A stretch of 64,000 bases of DNA from Amphiura filiformis (Eukaryota > Echinodermata > Ophiuroidea > Amphilepidida > Amphiuridae): contig NC_092628.1 in assembly GCF_039555335.1 (NCBI RefSeq), positions 61,982,235 to 62,046,234 of the forward strand, in the 5' to 3' direction. Positions within the stretch are counted from its first letter, which is position 1. Every line of letters begins with the position of its first letter. The notes under the pieces are model-generated. The model saw only the letters and a program-made list of their open reading frames with translations. It searched no databases and was not told the origin of the DNA. Shown here piece after piece: positions 13,201 to 25,237 of the stretch. Position numbers and translations under genes: made by a program.

Positions 13201-15790
13201 CAAAGCAAGTAATACCAAAATGTATCAAACTTCCTTAGAACTTAGCTATATATCACAGAATGAAAACAGCAAATGTTTTGCAAGTCTGGTTGGCGGGTTG
13301 GGTTTTGAAAAGATATTATGTGGTCTGCCTTAGACACTACTGTATGAAACAATAGGCCTGGGCCTACATATAGACTTCGTCTTGGTTTGCAAAAATCAAA
13401 ATCCATCATAGTCACTGCACTTACTGTATGATACAATGAAAGAAGTTGATTCTCACAACCGAATCTTATGAGAATTGATTTTGTGATTCTCGGTGAAATC
13501 TAGGAAATCATGGAGAAGTAGAAGATATTTGATACCTTATTGACATACATTATTTTGAATCCAGTATTTTAAAACTTTTCACAGAAATATTATGTTTCTA
13601 ATAACATGTTTTTTTTCCTCTGCAGGATTACATGATGGATAGTGTGCAGTTAGTCCCAGCTGATCCTGAAGATGCATGTGGGGAACTTTACAATGCACCA
13701 ATAATTCTAAACAGTGTGGCTTTAATTAAAAGAGGGTAAGAAAAGAGCTACTTCAACTTCTAAATACCTTTAAATAAAAATTCCTTTAAAAAAGGAATGG
13801 GACTATGGGAGCATTGATGTGATGTGCTGAAATAGCTTGAAATGTAACTGTTTGGATAATATGTGCTTCTTTAAAGCAATGTAACATTAGCATAGTAAAC
13901 AAAAATAAGATAATGAAATGCAACTTGCAAGGCATATAGATTACAGTGGGAGAGGGATTATTAATTAAGTTTTAATTTGATAAACTTGTATATATTGTTT
14001 AAATAGTCACCTGTATCTTTTGTTTACCTTTACAGTCATTGCTCATTCTTGTCTAAAGTCATAGTAGCAGAGAGGGCAGGTGCTGTTGCTGTGGTTATAT
14101 ATGATCATGATGAAAAGAATGACTGGAGTTTCATTGATATGATTGGTGATGGTAGTGAAAGAGAAGCCAGTATTCCAGCTGTATTCCTTCTAGGCAGGGA
14201 TGGGTAAGCATTAGTGAAGCATGCCATGTGTGTTTGTTACTATGGATGGCAATATTCTGTACCTTCACATCGTTTATTATATACCTCATATATAGATTCC
14301 TCTCATCTGATTGGTTAAAAGTGGAGTCATTAAAATAGCTGTGCCCCTTTTTGTCTCAAGATGGCGTCATAAGCAACTATGCCTGGGGCATAGATTCAAC
14401 TGTGCCCGATAAATAATTGAATAGTCGCAAACCCCGAATACACAGGTCGTTCGTATACATTACGCACCCACTATACGGTCGGTGTTGATTACAGTGTTAT
14501 AAAAGAGACTAGCGGTCACAGTTCGCGATGAATTTGACCTCTCCTTGTAATTGCAGACGACGATCTTTCACCGGCCGCCGTAGTGAGTGCAGTGATTGTT
14601 TATAATCTGTTACATGTCAAGGATTTATACCTGCCAAATGTCACTTTTTAGACAAATTACTACGACCTGGAGACTTGGCAGTGTGTGATGTTAGCACAGA
14701 AACGGTAGGGTTGTTTTAGATATGAAATCGGTAGATATCGGTCCAAATTCTGCACCCTTGCTCTTGCATACACTGTGTGCATTTAAGCCTAAGGCCTATG
14801 CAGTTAAAAGCTTGTAGGCCTTGTCAGTCAGGAAATCTTTTAACCAATTAAATGAGAAGAATCTATATTATTCGGTATATAAAACAAATATTGACTGCTT
14901 AATATTCGGGGCACAGTTTAAAATTATAGGCCCGAGGTGATGTCAAAACCATGACTATGCCCGAAGCGAAACTGTGCCCCTCATAGCAGTCAATATTTGT
15001 ATACTATGCACCCAGCAAACTTCAATTCTAGCTAGCTTTTGAAATGCTCATCTCTTATCATTCATTTTTCCTTCACCAAAAGTGTTGGAAATACACTATT
15101 GTAGTTGTCATGATACACAGATAAGTGTTACAATTGGTGTGTGAGCTTTCCCATTTTTTATTTGCAAAGCACACTTAATGATGTTCATACTTAGCACTGC
15201 AATCTTTTACTGTATTACAGTATACAATTCTACCCACACTCAACATTAAACAGACTGAAATATCAAATGGCAGATTTGTTTGTGTTTCACACTGTAAGTT
15301 ATGAAAATGGTCATTTAAGTGAAATTGTTACTGCTTGCAGTTCAACTTTTGTTTAAAAGTGCTATTGTGTGCTTTCCCATTTCTTTCAAAAGTCATGGGT
15401 AACAACAATTAAAGTAAAAGTGTGAACATACATTTTGAATGATAAATCCATTTTACATATATGTTTCCAAGGCATAGCCAGAGGGGTGTCCAGGTGTCAT
15501 TTGGATGCCCTGTTTTCAATTTGGACACCCTAAAATTCTGATTTTTATAATGGAGTGAATAGGAAGTGGACACCCTGATTTTGTAGAATAAGGTATTTTT
15601 GACCATTTTGTACACCCTAAAGACACCCCTCTGGCTAATGCCTTGTATGTTTCTTATTCTTTGTTACAGAAATAATATCCAGAGGTCTTTGCATTACCAT
15701 CATCTCCTGGGAGCAGTCATAAACATTCCAGTCAATATTACAGGCAAAGCTCTAGGTTTGGTTAACGTACCTCCATGGTCACTCTTTTGA
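10274..15790 (+). CDS. PRADC1: PRADC1 (protease-associated domain-containing protein 1) orthologue, complete
   Basis: Five exons join in frame with GT-AG borders: 10274-10421, 11063-11163, 13626-13735, 14036-14203 and 15670-15790, totalling 648 nt (215 codons plus TGA). Residues about 35-49 (LILVVGMFIFIAQCIA) form a signal peptide or anchor. The protease-associated domain follows, with family hallmarks LFMEVLSPDDVSYTYKIRPA (exon 2), GHCSFLSKVIVAERAGA (exon 4), IPAVFLLGRDG (end of exon 4), INIPVNITG and the terminal VPPWSLF (exon 5). NIT corresponds to the N-glycosylation site of the vertebrate protein. PRADC1 is a small secreted glycoprotein without a catalytic domain. Human PRADC1 is 188 residues; the extra length here is N-terminal. 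A second in-frame ATG six codons in is an alternative start. Introns carry MITEs but no splice site is damaged. Confidence 0.95.
10679..10906. repeat. ~57-bp direct repeat pair in PRADC1 intron 1
   Basis: AATCCCAGTATAGCTTCATC and the sequence through GACTGAGTCA occurs at 10679-10735 and 10850-10906 with only a one- or two-base difference in an A/G run. The copies lie about 115 bp apart. Mechanism not visible. Confidence 0.8.
12494..12706. mobile_element. 213-bp MITE with ATGTAA target duplication
   Basis: Terminal inverted repeats CAGGCTTTGCTATTTGA and CAGGCTTTGCTGTTTGA (right end reverse-complemented) are flanked on both sides by ATGTAA. The interior has a second inverted motif around AGGAGAGC. 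It lies in PRADC1 intron 2. Superfamily uncertain. Confidence 0.75.
14280..14879. mobile_element. ~600-bp inverted-repeat element in PRADC1 intron 4
   Basis: The left end TATACCTCATATATAGATTC is mirrored by a right end whose reverse complement reads TATACCGAATAATATAGATT; about 42 bp of imperfect terminal repeat ends in TTGGTTAAAAG on both sides. No transposase frame. The end motif resembles the element at 25393-25712. Confidence 0.65.
15468..15645. mobile_element. 178-bp nonautonomous hAT element with 8-bp target duplication
   Basis: Ends are CAAGGCATAGCCAGAGGGG and, reverse-complemented, CAAGGCATTAGCCAGAGGGG. Both flanks carry TATGTTTC (15460-15467 and 15646-15653), the 8-bp duplication typical of hAT insertion. 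The right flank lies only 16 bp from the exon 5 acceptor of PRADC1 (AG at 15668-15669). Confidence 0.88.
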
Positions 15791-15835
15791 TTCTTTCTTA
15801 AAGTCTCTAATTTTACCATATGGGCATACCATAAA

Positions 15836-16394
15836 GATTCGCCTAATGGTGCATATGGGCTCCCTTGACATAATTTTAGGCACAAAACTATAAGTGCCCT
15901 CCAGTAAAAATCTCACTTGCAAATAAGGCCAAAAAAAAAAAATTGTTGTGTTGCCCTCAACCGCCCGACCCTAAATCCTGGAAAATCAGGGGAGCAATTT
16001 TTTTTTTTTTTTTTTGAATGATGATTTTTACAGATTTATTCAAAAATCAAAGTTTTTCACTTTAAATTAATATTTTATTGAGAGACTAGTCTTTAATTGA
16101 TGTCTAACAGGTATCCAGAAGTCAAAATTGACAAATGTCTCCTAATTGAAGAAGTATTATTTAATATTTGAGGGGATTTTTAAAAACTGAAGGTTTAAAA
16201 AAAAAAAAAACTAAATCCGACCGTCCTACCCAACTTTCCCATTTTCCCACTTGAGGGCAACACAACAATATTTTTTTTTTGGCCTAAGGGCATGAACACT
16301 TAATTCTTCTTGGGATTTTCAGAGAGAGCTCTCTATTTGTGCATGAAATTTACCTTTTAAGGCAAATTAGTCCATGTGCGCCATTAGGCAAATT
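15836..16394. mobile_element. MITE, family A, copy 2, split by a nested element
   Basis: Ends are inverted repeats (GATTCGCCTAATGGTGCAT at the left; GCCTAATGGCGCACATGG from the right end). The interior matches the copy at 1860-2055 (GACATAATTTTAGGCACAAA, GAGAGCTCTCTATTTGTGC). It is interrupted at 15927-16284. Starts 46 bp past the PRADC1 stop codon. Confidence 0.75.
15927..16284. mobile_element. PIF/Harbinger-like MITE nested in family A
   Basis: Starts GGCC then an A-tract and TTGTTGTGTTGCCCTCAA; the right end is its inverse. Flanked by TAA on both sides (15924-15926, 16285-16287), the 3-bp TWA duplication usual for PIF/Harbinger. Removing it rejoins the host MITE. Confidence 0.7.
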
Positions 16395-16659
16395 TGAATG
16401 GCATTATATGCATGAAATAAGTGTGTTGTTGTGACTGAAGTAAAAAGAAATCTGCAGACATCTCGCAACTAACTAGACTCAGGGTTGATTATCAGTTCAG
16501 AGAGATGTATGTGCAATTAAGATATACCAGCAACAGATTTGTTTTGATACTATTCATTTAAGCATGCTTGAAGTAATTAAGTGTTAAAGGGAGAGAAGTT
16601 TGTAAGGTGATTACTGAGTTAATATGCCATCAAAGAGTTTGATCTAAGAAATATGCTTG

Positions 16660-17022
16660 TAAAGGGGTACTACACCCTGCCCAATTTTGTGCCTATTTTT
16701 GCATTTTTCTCAAAAATTATAGCGCATTGGGGACAAGTAAGGTATGTATATTATAGGGGCAAGGACTACAACTACTGCACTGGAAATTTTATTTCAGCAC
16801 AGACAACAGTTGTGGAGTTACAGTCAAAAATGAGGAAAACCAATATTTGATCAATAAATCAATAACTACTTACTTTGAGTTGCTGAATTTTCAGTACAGT
16901 ACATGTAGTTGTAGTCCTTGCCCCTATAATATACATATCTTACTTGTCACCAATGTGCTATAATTATGGAGAAAAATGCAAAAATAGGCAAAAAAATTGG
17001 CCAGGGATGTAGTACCCCCTTA
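16660..17022. mobile_element. ~363-bp MITE with long (~110 bp) inverted repeats
   Basis: AAAGGGGTACTACACCCTG at the left is mirrored by a right end giving AAGGGGGTACTACATCCCTG; similarity continues through the GCATTTTTCTC-like and TATTATAGGGGCAAGGACTA segments on both arms. Centre is AT-rich. No coding capacity. Confidence 0.8.
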
Positions 17023-17399
17023 AATCATTACTCCGATGAACTAATCAATTTAACAAAGTTTTAGTCTTTTTAAAAAGAATCATCTTAGCAGTATGAAAAG
17101 TAAACATGTATCCTCTTTAAGAGATGCAAAGGATTTTAAGTACTGTATTTCCTCGAATAGTCCCCCCTTCAATTAAACACCCCCACCACTTTTTTGTTTC
17201 AAAAATGCTGATATTTCCATGCTATCTTGTGTAGTAAGCTTACCACGGTGCACACATGGTTGCTAATGGCGTCGGTAATTGGAAAAAATGTGGTCGTAAA
17301 TCAGGAAGTGAACCAGAAGTCATCATTCCTAAGTTCATAGTTCGTCATTTCAGCATGATTTTTAAGGTTACCTAAAGGTTATTCTAAAATTGACCTCTA

Positions 17400-20300
17400 A
17401 TACAATACAATACAATACATAAAGCATTTGCGCCATTTCCATAAGGCTCAGAGCGCTTACAAATTAAAATACCTTAATACTACAACTTAAAACTACATTT
17501 TGAAGGTGCATCTTAAAAATAATACAAATTACAATATCAATAAGAACATGTTATGGGAACAAATAAGTTTTAAGCGCTTTTTTGAATGCATTTGTTGATG
17601 AAGATTGTCTAATATAGACAGGTAGCTTATTCCATTCTTTTGATGCAAAAACTGTAAAAGTTCTATCACCAGCTAAGACTCTAGTCATGGGATAGTCAAG
17701 ACGAAGATAATCATCGCAAGATCGGAGTTGTCTCTTAGGAACATACAATGATAAGCAATTTGACAAATATGTTGGTCCTTGGTTATGAAGACATTTATAT
17801 ACAAGCAAAAGTAATTTGAAAATGATCCTATGGCGTATTGGCAGCCAATGAAGTGATTTCAAAAGTGGACCAGAGAGTGTTTTCGGTCAACTTCAAATAC
17901 AAGACGTGCTGCCGAGTTTTGAAGACGTTGTAGGCGAATAATATGAGTAGATGGCGATGACGAGAGAAGGCCATTACAATAGTCAAGACGAGAAAGTATC
18001 AATGAGCGTGTGGCATGATGACATGTAGGTTGGTCTATATATTTCCTAATTCTAGCGATGTTTCGAAGATGAAAAATAACAGATTTGCTAACATTTGTAA
18101 TATGAGAAGACATAGTCATGTGGGTATCGAAAAAAAGCACCCAGATTCCTAATGGTCTTTGCAGATTCAATACGTTCATTTCCAATAGATAAAGTTATAT
18201 TAGGTGGCAAATGTTTGTTATAATAATATGGTGATGCAGCTATAAAGAATTCTGTTTTACTATCATTTAACGACAGTTTGTTTGCAGTCATCCAGTTTTT
18301 TATATCCAATACACAATTTTGAAGTCGAATTATTGCACTGTCAAGATCGCCCGGCACTTTGGGATCAAATGATACATATAATTGTGTATCATCGGCATAA
18401 ACATGATGAGAAATATTATGATAATTTGCAATGTCACCAACTGGAAGGGTGTACACAGTGTAGCCAACAGGTCCAACTACAGAGCCCTGTGGCAAACCAA
18501 ACTGCGAGATAATTGGCTCTGAGAGTTGACCTGCTATATCCACTTGGGTAGACCAATCAGCAAGATATGAACGAAACCAGTTTAATGCGGGTCCTTTGAC
18601 ACAAATTCGCTTAGAAAGACGAGAAATTAAGATGTTGTGATCAATTGTGTCAAAGGCAGCTGACAAGTCCAATAATACAAGAAGAACAGCTCTGTTAGCA
18701 TCAATTGAAAACATAATGTCATTTTTTACTTTTATAAGTGCTGATTCAGTGCTGTGCAGTGGTCTGTATGCTGATTGGTAAGGATCTGCAAGGTGGTTTA
18801 AATCCATATGTTCTGTTAGACGTGAGCATGCAATTTTTTCAATTAATTTGCCAACAAAAGTTATGTTGGCAACAGGTCTGTAGTTTTTGAGAACATTTTG
18901 GTCCAGAGTTGGCTTTTTAAGGAGCGGCCTTATAATTGCAGAATGAGCTCCTTTTGGAAAAACTCCGGTAGAAAGAGAGACATTAACAATATCAGTTAGC
19001 ACTGGAAGAAGTTGAGGTAGATTCTTGTCTTTGAGGTACCATGTTGGGATTGGATCCAACCGACTGGTTTTGCTTGGTGATGACATGATGATTTTCAATA
19101 TTTCTTCATCAGTAGTTGGCCTAAACACTTCAAGTGGTGGAGTATCATCACAAGAAGAGTCACAAAAGCGATCAGGAACAGTGACATTTTGACTGTCTAG
19201 TTTCATTCTGATATTTACAATCTTATTTACAAAATATGAGGAGAATTGATTGGCAAGGTCTGCAGCAGAATCATAGTATGGTAGCTGTTGAACATGTTTG
19301 TTGAGAAGCGAGTTAATTGTACGATAGACATCTTTTGTTGAACATGTAGAAAGTTTGTCTTTGAAAAATGCTTGTTTTGCAGACATGGTGAGTTCATTTA
19401 CATTACGTTTTTCAATTAAATAAAGTTCACGATCAAGTTCAGACCCAGATTTCCTCCACTTTCGCTCTGCTCGACGGCGTTCACGGCGTGCAGTGTGAAT
19501 TGAATCATTATAGTATGGCATGCGGTTTTTAACAAAGGCGTGTATGAGTTGTTGAAGGAGCATATGTATCAAGTAAAAATTTCATTCCAGAGTCATACCA
19601 CTCAAACATGGCAGTGCTATTATGACGAATGTGAGATGGTTGATTAGAAATAAGTTCATCAAGAGATTTTGCAAACTTCACATTGTCGATATCACAATAT
19701 TTGCGTAGAGTAGAAACAATTTTCATGGGTTTAGGTTTTGGTAAATCTAATGTGAAACAAATAACACGGTGATCAGACATAAGTTTATCCTCTGTATAGC
19801 AGTCTTTCAACAATGTTTCATCAGAGCGAGTAAAAACTAAATCCAAAGTATGTCCATCTTTATGAGTTGGTCCATTAACATGTTGTATGAAACCAGCAGA
19901 AGTGGTAGCACTTGAGAAGCGAATAACATCATATTTGGCAGGATTATCCCAATGAACATTAAAATCACCAAGTAAGATTAATTTACCTGGGAGCAGAGAC
20001 ATCTCAGTAACAAATTGTTCAAATTCATATAGAAACATGGAATTGGTAAAACCATTTTCAGTAGATGGAGGCGGTCTATATACAATTACAAAATTAACAG
20101 AATGAGAATTGTTGGTAACATGAGCATATTCACAAGTAGTATAAACACTTTCACATTGTTTGATCATCAATTTCATAGGAGTCTTAAAACTACAGCTATC
20201 CCACCACCACGATTATCAGAGTTACGAGGTATATTTAAGAAAGTATACCCTGGAGGAGTACAGAAACCTATAATTACAGAATCAGAGCAACTATCTAGCC

Positions 20301-21930
20301 AGCTCTCAACAATAATCATTATATCAACGTCATGTGTACAAATATAGTCAGTTAGTTCAATATGCTTATTTCTAGTAGAGCGAGCATTCCATAAACACAC
20401 TTTAGTTCCAGACATTATATTAGAGTTGAACTTAGGGAGAGTTTTCAGGTTTGTTAGATTTGATCCACTTGGATGGTCAGTATGTCTAACAGGTAACCTT
20501 CTGGATATGGTTGTCAGAACTGGAATGGAAGATTCAGATAGTTCAGTGTTCATTTGAAGAGATGATGATGCATTGAACCAGGGTTTTCGTCTTCCTCCTC
20601 TTTTTCTGCGACAAGTTATGGGGAATCTGTTGAGCTTTAGTGTCTTTATGTTGCTCCATACTTCAGCAGGTAGATGGGGTAATTTGTGTTCTTGTCTGTA
20701 TGGGTTCAGAGAAAGAAGTGTATCTGTACTGTAGGAATATCTTGGATGTTGAGAGTTATCAGTGGGAGTATCAGGTGAATAGCAAGCAGAAGATGATCGA
20801 TGGTCCAGGGTTTGGGTTTATATCCATAGACTTCAGGAGTTCAATTTGGAAGGATGCACTTGAGTTCACATCATAAGGAATTCTTGATTTGAGAAATTTC
20901 ACATGTTTGAAATTTCCGTTTGACATGTAGATATTATTTGCATTAAAATCTTGAAGTTGAGCATTATGTACAGTGAAACAGGCATTAACATCTTGATGAG
21001 ACCCAGTGTTGCCAAAACTTTTCAGCGTCAAGGCGCGGGCGCATTGACTTCGCCAGGCGCATGATAAAGGATTCTCAAGTAGCCCAATTTTTAAGCTTCC
21101 AAAAAGCGCCCAGAACCGGATATTTGGGCGGATTTACCCGAATTTAGAACGCAAAACACCCAATTGGGTGGAAAAGCACTTGACTTTGAAACTTCCGGTA
21201 CTTACTGGGAAGTTACTGACCGATCAATAAATGGTCACAAAACCCATTGTAATTTCAATTTGGAGCTTCTAAGACTCAAAACCTTTATAAATCGGCTAAA
21301 TGGAAAGGAAAATACATCAAATTAGTGCATGACCTGAGACTGGCAAAAGTAGCCCAATTTTAGACAAGTAGCGGCATGCTTTTTTGAGTAGCGGCAAGTG
21401 ATCGCCAAGTAGCCCAATTGTGCGCCTAAGGCGCGGCGTTGGCATCACTGATGAGACCATGGAAATAGTATTATTTCCATGATGAGACAGACAAATTGGG
21501 CTTGTAAAAACAAGTAGGCCAATTATCAAAGTCACTGGTATAGTAAATCCATTGTAATGCATGAAGAGTAATCAATAATCAATAAGAAGTAGGTGAAGCA
21601 AAGTCAAGTGGATTCCAATAAGTTCAGTCAAGTGGCTTGGGTAATATGCAAATTACAGGAGTCCATTGTTGTTATCAATAGTCATATGACAGTTAACAGC
21701 TCCCTGATTGGTCCACTGTAGTAATGATGATGAAAATGTAGGTGACATCAGAGTCCAATGCAGAATTTGACAAAATAATTTGACAAATTTTGAAAAACAA
21801 ATCCATTTAAAACAGTCAAAATTCCATAAATTTCAGTGGAGAAAACAAAGTCACAGTAGTAATCCTGGAGTTGTAACAAATCCACTGATATAAATTAGAA
21901 TACACAAATCAAAGTAAAAACATCAAATTT
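17400..21930 (-). mobile_element. Near-full-length, frameshifted L2/CR1-group LINE (endonuclease plus reverse transcriptase)
   Basis: Read on the minus strand. A hydrophobic N-terminal segment (from 21562, interrupted by a hAT element) and a DINPNPGP motif (20801-20824) precede an apurinic endonuclease (LWNARSTRNKHIELTDYI, about 20420; VIVYRPP, about 20090; LLGDFNVHW, about 19965; SDHRVICF, about 19775). Reverse transcriptase spans about 19150-18300 (AAFDTIDHNIL, GLPQGSVVGP, YADDTQLY), and the C-terminal SLHWLPIRHRIIFKLLLLVY lies at about 17850. The open frame is broken near 20176, 19550, 18150 and 17860. The 3' end is a short (TATTG)n tract at 17400-17420. 5' border is approximate. A recognisable but inactive copy. 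Confidence 0.88.
21004..21450. mobile_element. 447-bp nonautonomous hAT element inside the LINE
   Basis: Ends CAGTGTTGCCAA and, reverse-complemented, CAGTGATGCCAA, flanked on both sides by ATGAGACC (20996-21003 and 21451-21458), a perfect 8-bp target duplication. Internally it repeats AGTAGCCCAATTTT and AGTAGCGGCA motifs. It interrupts the N-terminal coding region of the surrounding LINE; taking one target copy out rejoins that frame. Confidence 0.92.
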
Positions 21931-22516
21931 AAGGTGCAATGTGCAGAGTGATGTGAAGTGCTGCCATCCACTGGGGCGACTTCAACAGTCTAATAACCCC
22001 CCCCCTTTTGGAAAATGCAATGCCCCCAGGGGGCGACTATTCAAGGAAATACAGTATTGCCCCTTCAACTCAACAGTGTTGTGGATCTTGAGATATGTGT
22101 TTTATAAACAAGACCATGCGATGTCTTCATTGTGTTATTTTTCATATTCAGTAGACTTGAATACTGCAATTTTGCTGGTCAAATGCCTTTTTCTGTACTG
22201 TCAGAGTCAACAATCAATAATGCAAAATCTGTTGCAAAGAGTGATAATTACCTGCTATTTCAGGCAATGGGTGTGTTTATTTTACCTTCCAGCATTTGAA
22301 AAATTAAAAAACACATATGTATAGGATTTTGTAGTAAAACCAGACTATTTTGGGGGGGATTTGGCATTGATATTAAATCAATGTCTACTGAATGATACAT
22401 TTGTAAGCCACTGTTTGTTGTCATGCTTTTACATGTATGAAAAATATTACTGTTTGAGGTTGTATCAGATTCGGTCTAATGCCTCTAATGACCTCAAGCC
22501 AGTGATATATTTTGTT

Positions 22517-22679
22517 GGGCTATTCCAGTTGAAATCCATACACCCTATGGAAGACATGACCTCAATGTGTGAATAGCAAATGGGGTTACCTGAATGGGTG
22601 ACTCCATTTGGAATCTACACCCCCTGTGTTGTTTCTTCCATAGGGGCTGGGAGTGTATGGATTTCAACTGCAGTAGCCC
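22517..22679. mobile_element. MITE, family B (GGGCTATTCCAGTTGAA), copy 1
   Basis: GGGCTATTCCAGTTGAAATC at the left is mirrored by GGGCTACTGCAGTTGAAATC from the right end; both arms also contain CCTATGGAAGA. About 163 bp. Related copies occur at 24557-24733 and, partial, from 50897. Confidence 0.75.
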
Positions 22680-22732
22680 AATTTGCACAAACAAACAGTG
22701 GATATCTTCACAGAGCATATTTCTTGTATTTA

Positions 22733-22816
22733 GGCGACAAAAAAAAAAGGCAGACCGACCGACCCTACTTGAAAGGTCTGTCCGCCCGTAGAACAGAGTT
22801 TCTTTTTTTCGTCGCC
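22733..22816. mobile_element. 84-bp PIF/Harbinger-like MITE
   Basis: GGCGAC followed by an A-run is mirrored by a T-rich stretch ending GTCGCC, with TTA on both sides (22730-22732, 22817-22819). The interior holds a GACCGACCGACCCTACTTGA segment that recurs in part at about 55590-55683. Confidence 0.7.
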
Positions 22817-22879
22817 TTACTGGTCCTATCACAATATTTGGCTGCCATATAGCACCTTGTGTAAGAAACCAATATACCA

Positions 22880-23850
22880 AAATTGGATTAAATTAGATGG
22901 TAGAAAGATCGCAAGAGCAGTGTGCGAAAATGGTGACCACCCTATGTTTCAATCAACCAATCAGGTTGCATTTCTGTGGTAACACACTAAATGATACAAA
23001 AGTTTGTTATGAAACCTGTAGTTAAGATATATAGGGCCATATGTTGAAAGAGACATATTGCAAATAGTTTAGTTAATAGATGATAGATCAGATAGGAGAG
23101 AGAGGGTAGTAAATATATATATTTATGTACAAAGAGGGGCCAATTGCAATACATGTGTAAGGTGGTGGGAGGAGATGATATTATTTTTTGATTTTATAAT
23201 ATAGTACTATATATAATAGGCCAGTATTCACAGAAGGGGACTACAATGATGTCCAACTGCTACGGGATTTTTTTCCTGAAAATCAACTTAATTTCTCACT
23301 AAGTTCACAAGTTCAAAATGTCATTAAAGTGGAAAAATATATTATGGTCTCACCCATGAGGATTCAAGGCCTTAATGAAAGACATTGCACCAAATAGTTG
23401 CAAATATATGATATCCCCCTGATGATTTGCACTCTGAACCTTATGAACACAATGCCTTTGAATTTTATGAAAAAGATATAGAGGGCCCATAAAAGTGTTG
23501 GCTTATTTTGAGGCTTGTGTGTGTATGAGCATAGGGATGTTACTGAACTGGCTTCAGTGACTGGTGTTGTGTACTGGGGTAAAGCAGATCCCCCTCTTGT
23601 CCTATGCTGTAAGGCCAACACTCATCTTAGTCCAGATAGGCGTTGTTCATAGGTTTTCAAAAGTCGGGGGGCATTTCTCCTGACTGACTGACGCCCTCCC
23701 CCTTTGCGCACGCCACTAGTTGTTCCTTTTTGTGAATGCTTGCCATTAAGTTGAATTATTTTTCTATGCATAGATGTTGGTTGTTGTAATAATAGATTCA
23801 AAAGATAAAAACAAACAAAAAAATTAGTAAAATGGGAATATTGAGGTTTG
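22880..23850. other. Non-coding DNA
   Basis: AT-rich sequence without a recognisable gene. Around 23650-23720 a hAT-like end remnant (CGCACGCCACTAG) is possible but has no partner. Confidence 0.4.
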
Positions 23851-23851
23851 C

Positions 23852-24106
23852 ATGATATTAATGGCTATCAAATTACATGATAGCTGGGCTGGACATGTTG
23901 CCAGAAGAAATGATAACAGATGGACAAAGAGATTGTTAGAATGGCAACCAAGAATGGGAAAAAGAAGAAGAGGTAGACAGAAGAGGAGGTGGAGAGATGA
24001 TATAACATCATATATTGGCACAACATGGGAGAGAGTAGCATTAGATAGAAAGGTTTGGAGTGATCATGAGGAGGGCTACATCCAACAGTGGATTGACATA
24101 GTCTAG
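23852..24106 (+). mobile_element. RTE-type LINE, C-terminal fragment
   Basis: An 84-codon frame encodes WAGHVARRNDNRWTKRLLEW, then GKRRRGRQKRRWRDDI and a terminal QQWIDIV. This is the conserved tail downstream of the reverse transcriptase in RTE-like non-LTR elements. Nothing of the endonuclease or polymerase remains upstream, so it is a 5'-truncated relic. Confidence 0.8.
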
Positions 24107-24556
24107 ATAGAATTGGTATCAGATTACATGAGAGCTGTGTTTTATTGTAAGAGTTCCGACAAAATTAGATCTTTGGCACAACATTACACCATTCATGTCA
24201 TACTCACAGAATACAGCACAGCTTGTGGGCGGCATACCTTATTGTCAAACCTAATCTTGATGTCTTTCATCTGATCCAAACTAATGCAATAAAATGAAAG
24301 GAAATATCTCATTCCAATGCATAGTTCGTTAATGCATGTGTCAATGAATCTTATTAGCTGATGAAATTATCATGATCCTGAGATTCATTTAAAAAGCAGA
24401 ATTTGACAAAAATATAGGTTTTCACAGGGTATTTTAGTTCATCAAAGTACATAATGCAAGCTGGAAAAATCAGAATTTTGACAAAGAAAATAGGGCGCCC
24501 TCTTGAGCAAATCATACTATTGCTCACTGTCATGTTATCAGGTTCCCATTGGTATT

Positions 24557-24733
24557 GGGCTATTCCAGTTGAATCCCACACACCCCCTATGGAAGACATG
24601 ACTTTAATCTTCCACACAGGGAGTGTGAATTACAAATGGGGTTTAACAGAATGGATGACTCCATTTGAAATTTGTAACCCTTGTGTGAGAGATTATGGTC
24701 ATGTCTTCAATAGGGCAGTCCAGCTGGAATAGC
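24557..24733. mobile_element. MITE, family B, copy 2
   Basis: GGGCTATTCCAGTTGAATCC at the left and an inverted GCTATTCCAGCTGGA end at the right. Interior shared with copy 1 (CCCCTATGGAAGACATGACT, ATGACTCCATTTG). No coding potential. Confidence 0.7.
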
Positions 24734-25237
24734 ATTTAACAGATTTTTTATAGTTTAAAAAATCACTTGTAAAATAAATTGAATTTTGCTAAATTGTTTT
24801 AAGACATTTTGCATTTTGATTTGTTGTATTTTATGATAACAAAATAGAATTTGGGTCATTTAGAAATGGAAAGTTTGTTAATTCAAAAGGTTGGTTTTGC
24901 AGAGTTAGAAATAGTTGTAAAATGATATGGGTCATTTGGAATTATGTAAATTAAGAAATTTTGTCTTGTAGAGTTAGTAATATAATTATATATTTCTTAA
25001 CATACGTGCCTTTGGGTATAAGCGCAGACAATCGAATGTTGCCAAATTATTAGACATGAAATCCATATTTTGAGATTCTGAAAGCTGCAATTTTCATATT
25101 TTAACATTGATGTTTTCGCATGAAACGTAGGTAGCAAATTTTTAATGTATTTTACAGTACTGTTTTGTATAATTAGAATGTCACAAGAATTATCACTTTC
25201 TGATATGATTAGTATTATATTGATATAATGGTATACA

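Larger units (their letters stand above)
17141..22056. mobile_element. DNA element (TIR TACTGTATTTCCTYGAATAG) split by a LINE
   Basis: TACTGTATTTCCTCGAATAG at 17141 is the reverse complement of the segment ending at 22056 apart from one base. The arms are about 250 bp (left) and about 100 bp (right). Everything between is explained by the LINE at about 17400-21930. The LINE therefore inserted into an originally short element of some 350-450 bp. No transposase frame. Confidence 0.55.

Noticed and set aside
22545..22880. 111-codon minus-strand frame
   Set aside because: Spans two MITEs (22517-22679 and 22733-22816) and reads their inverted repeats.
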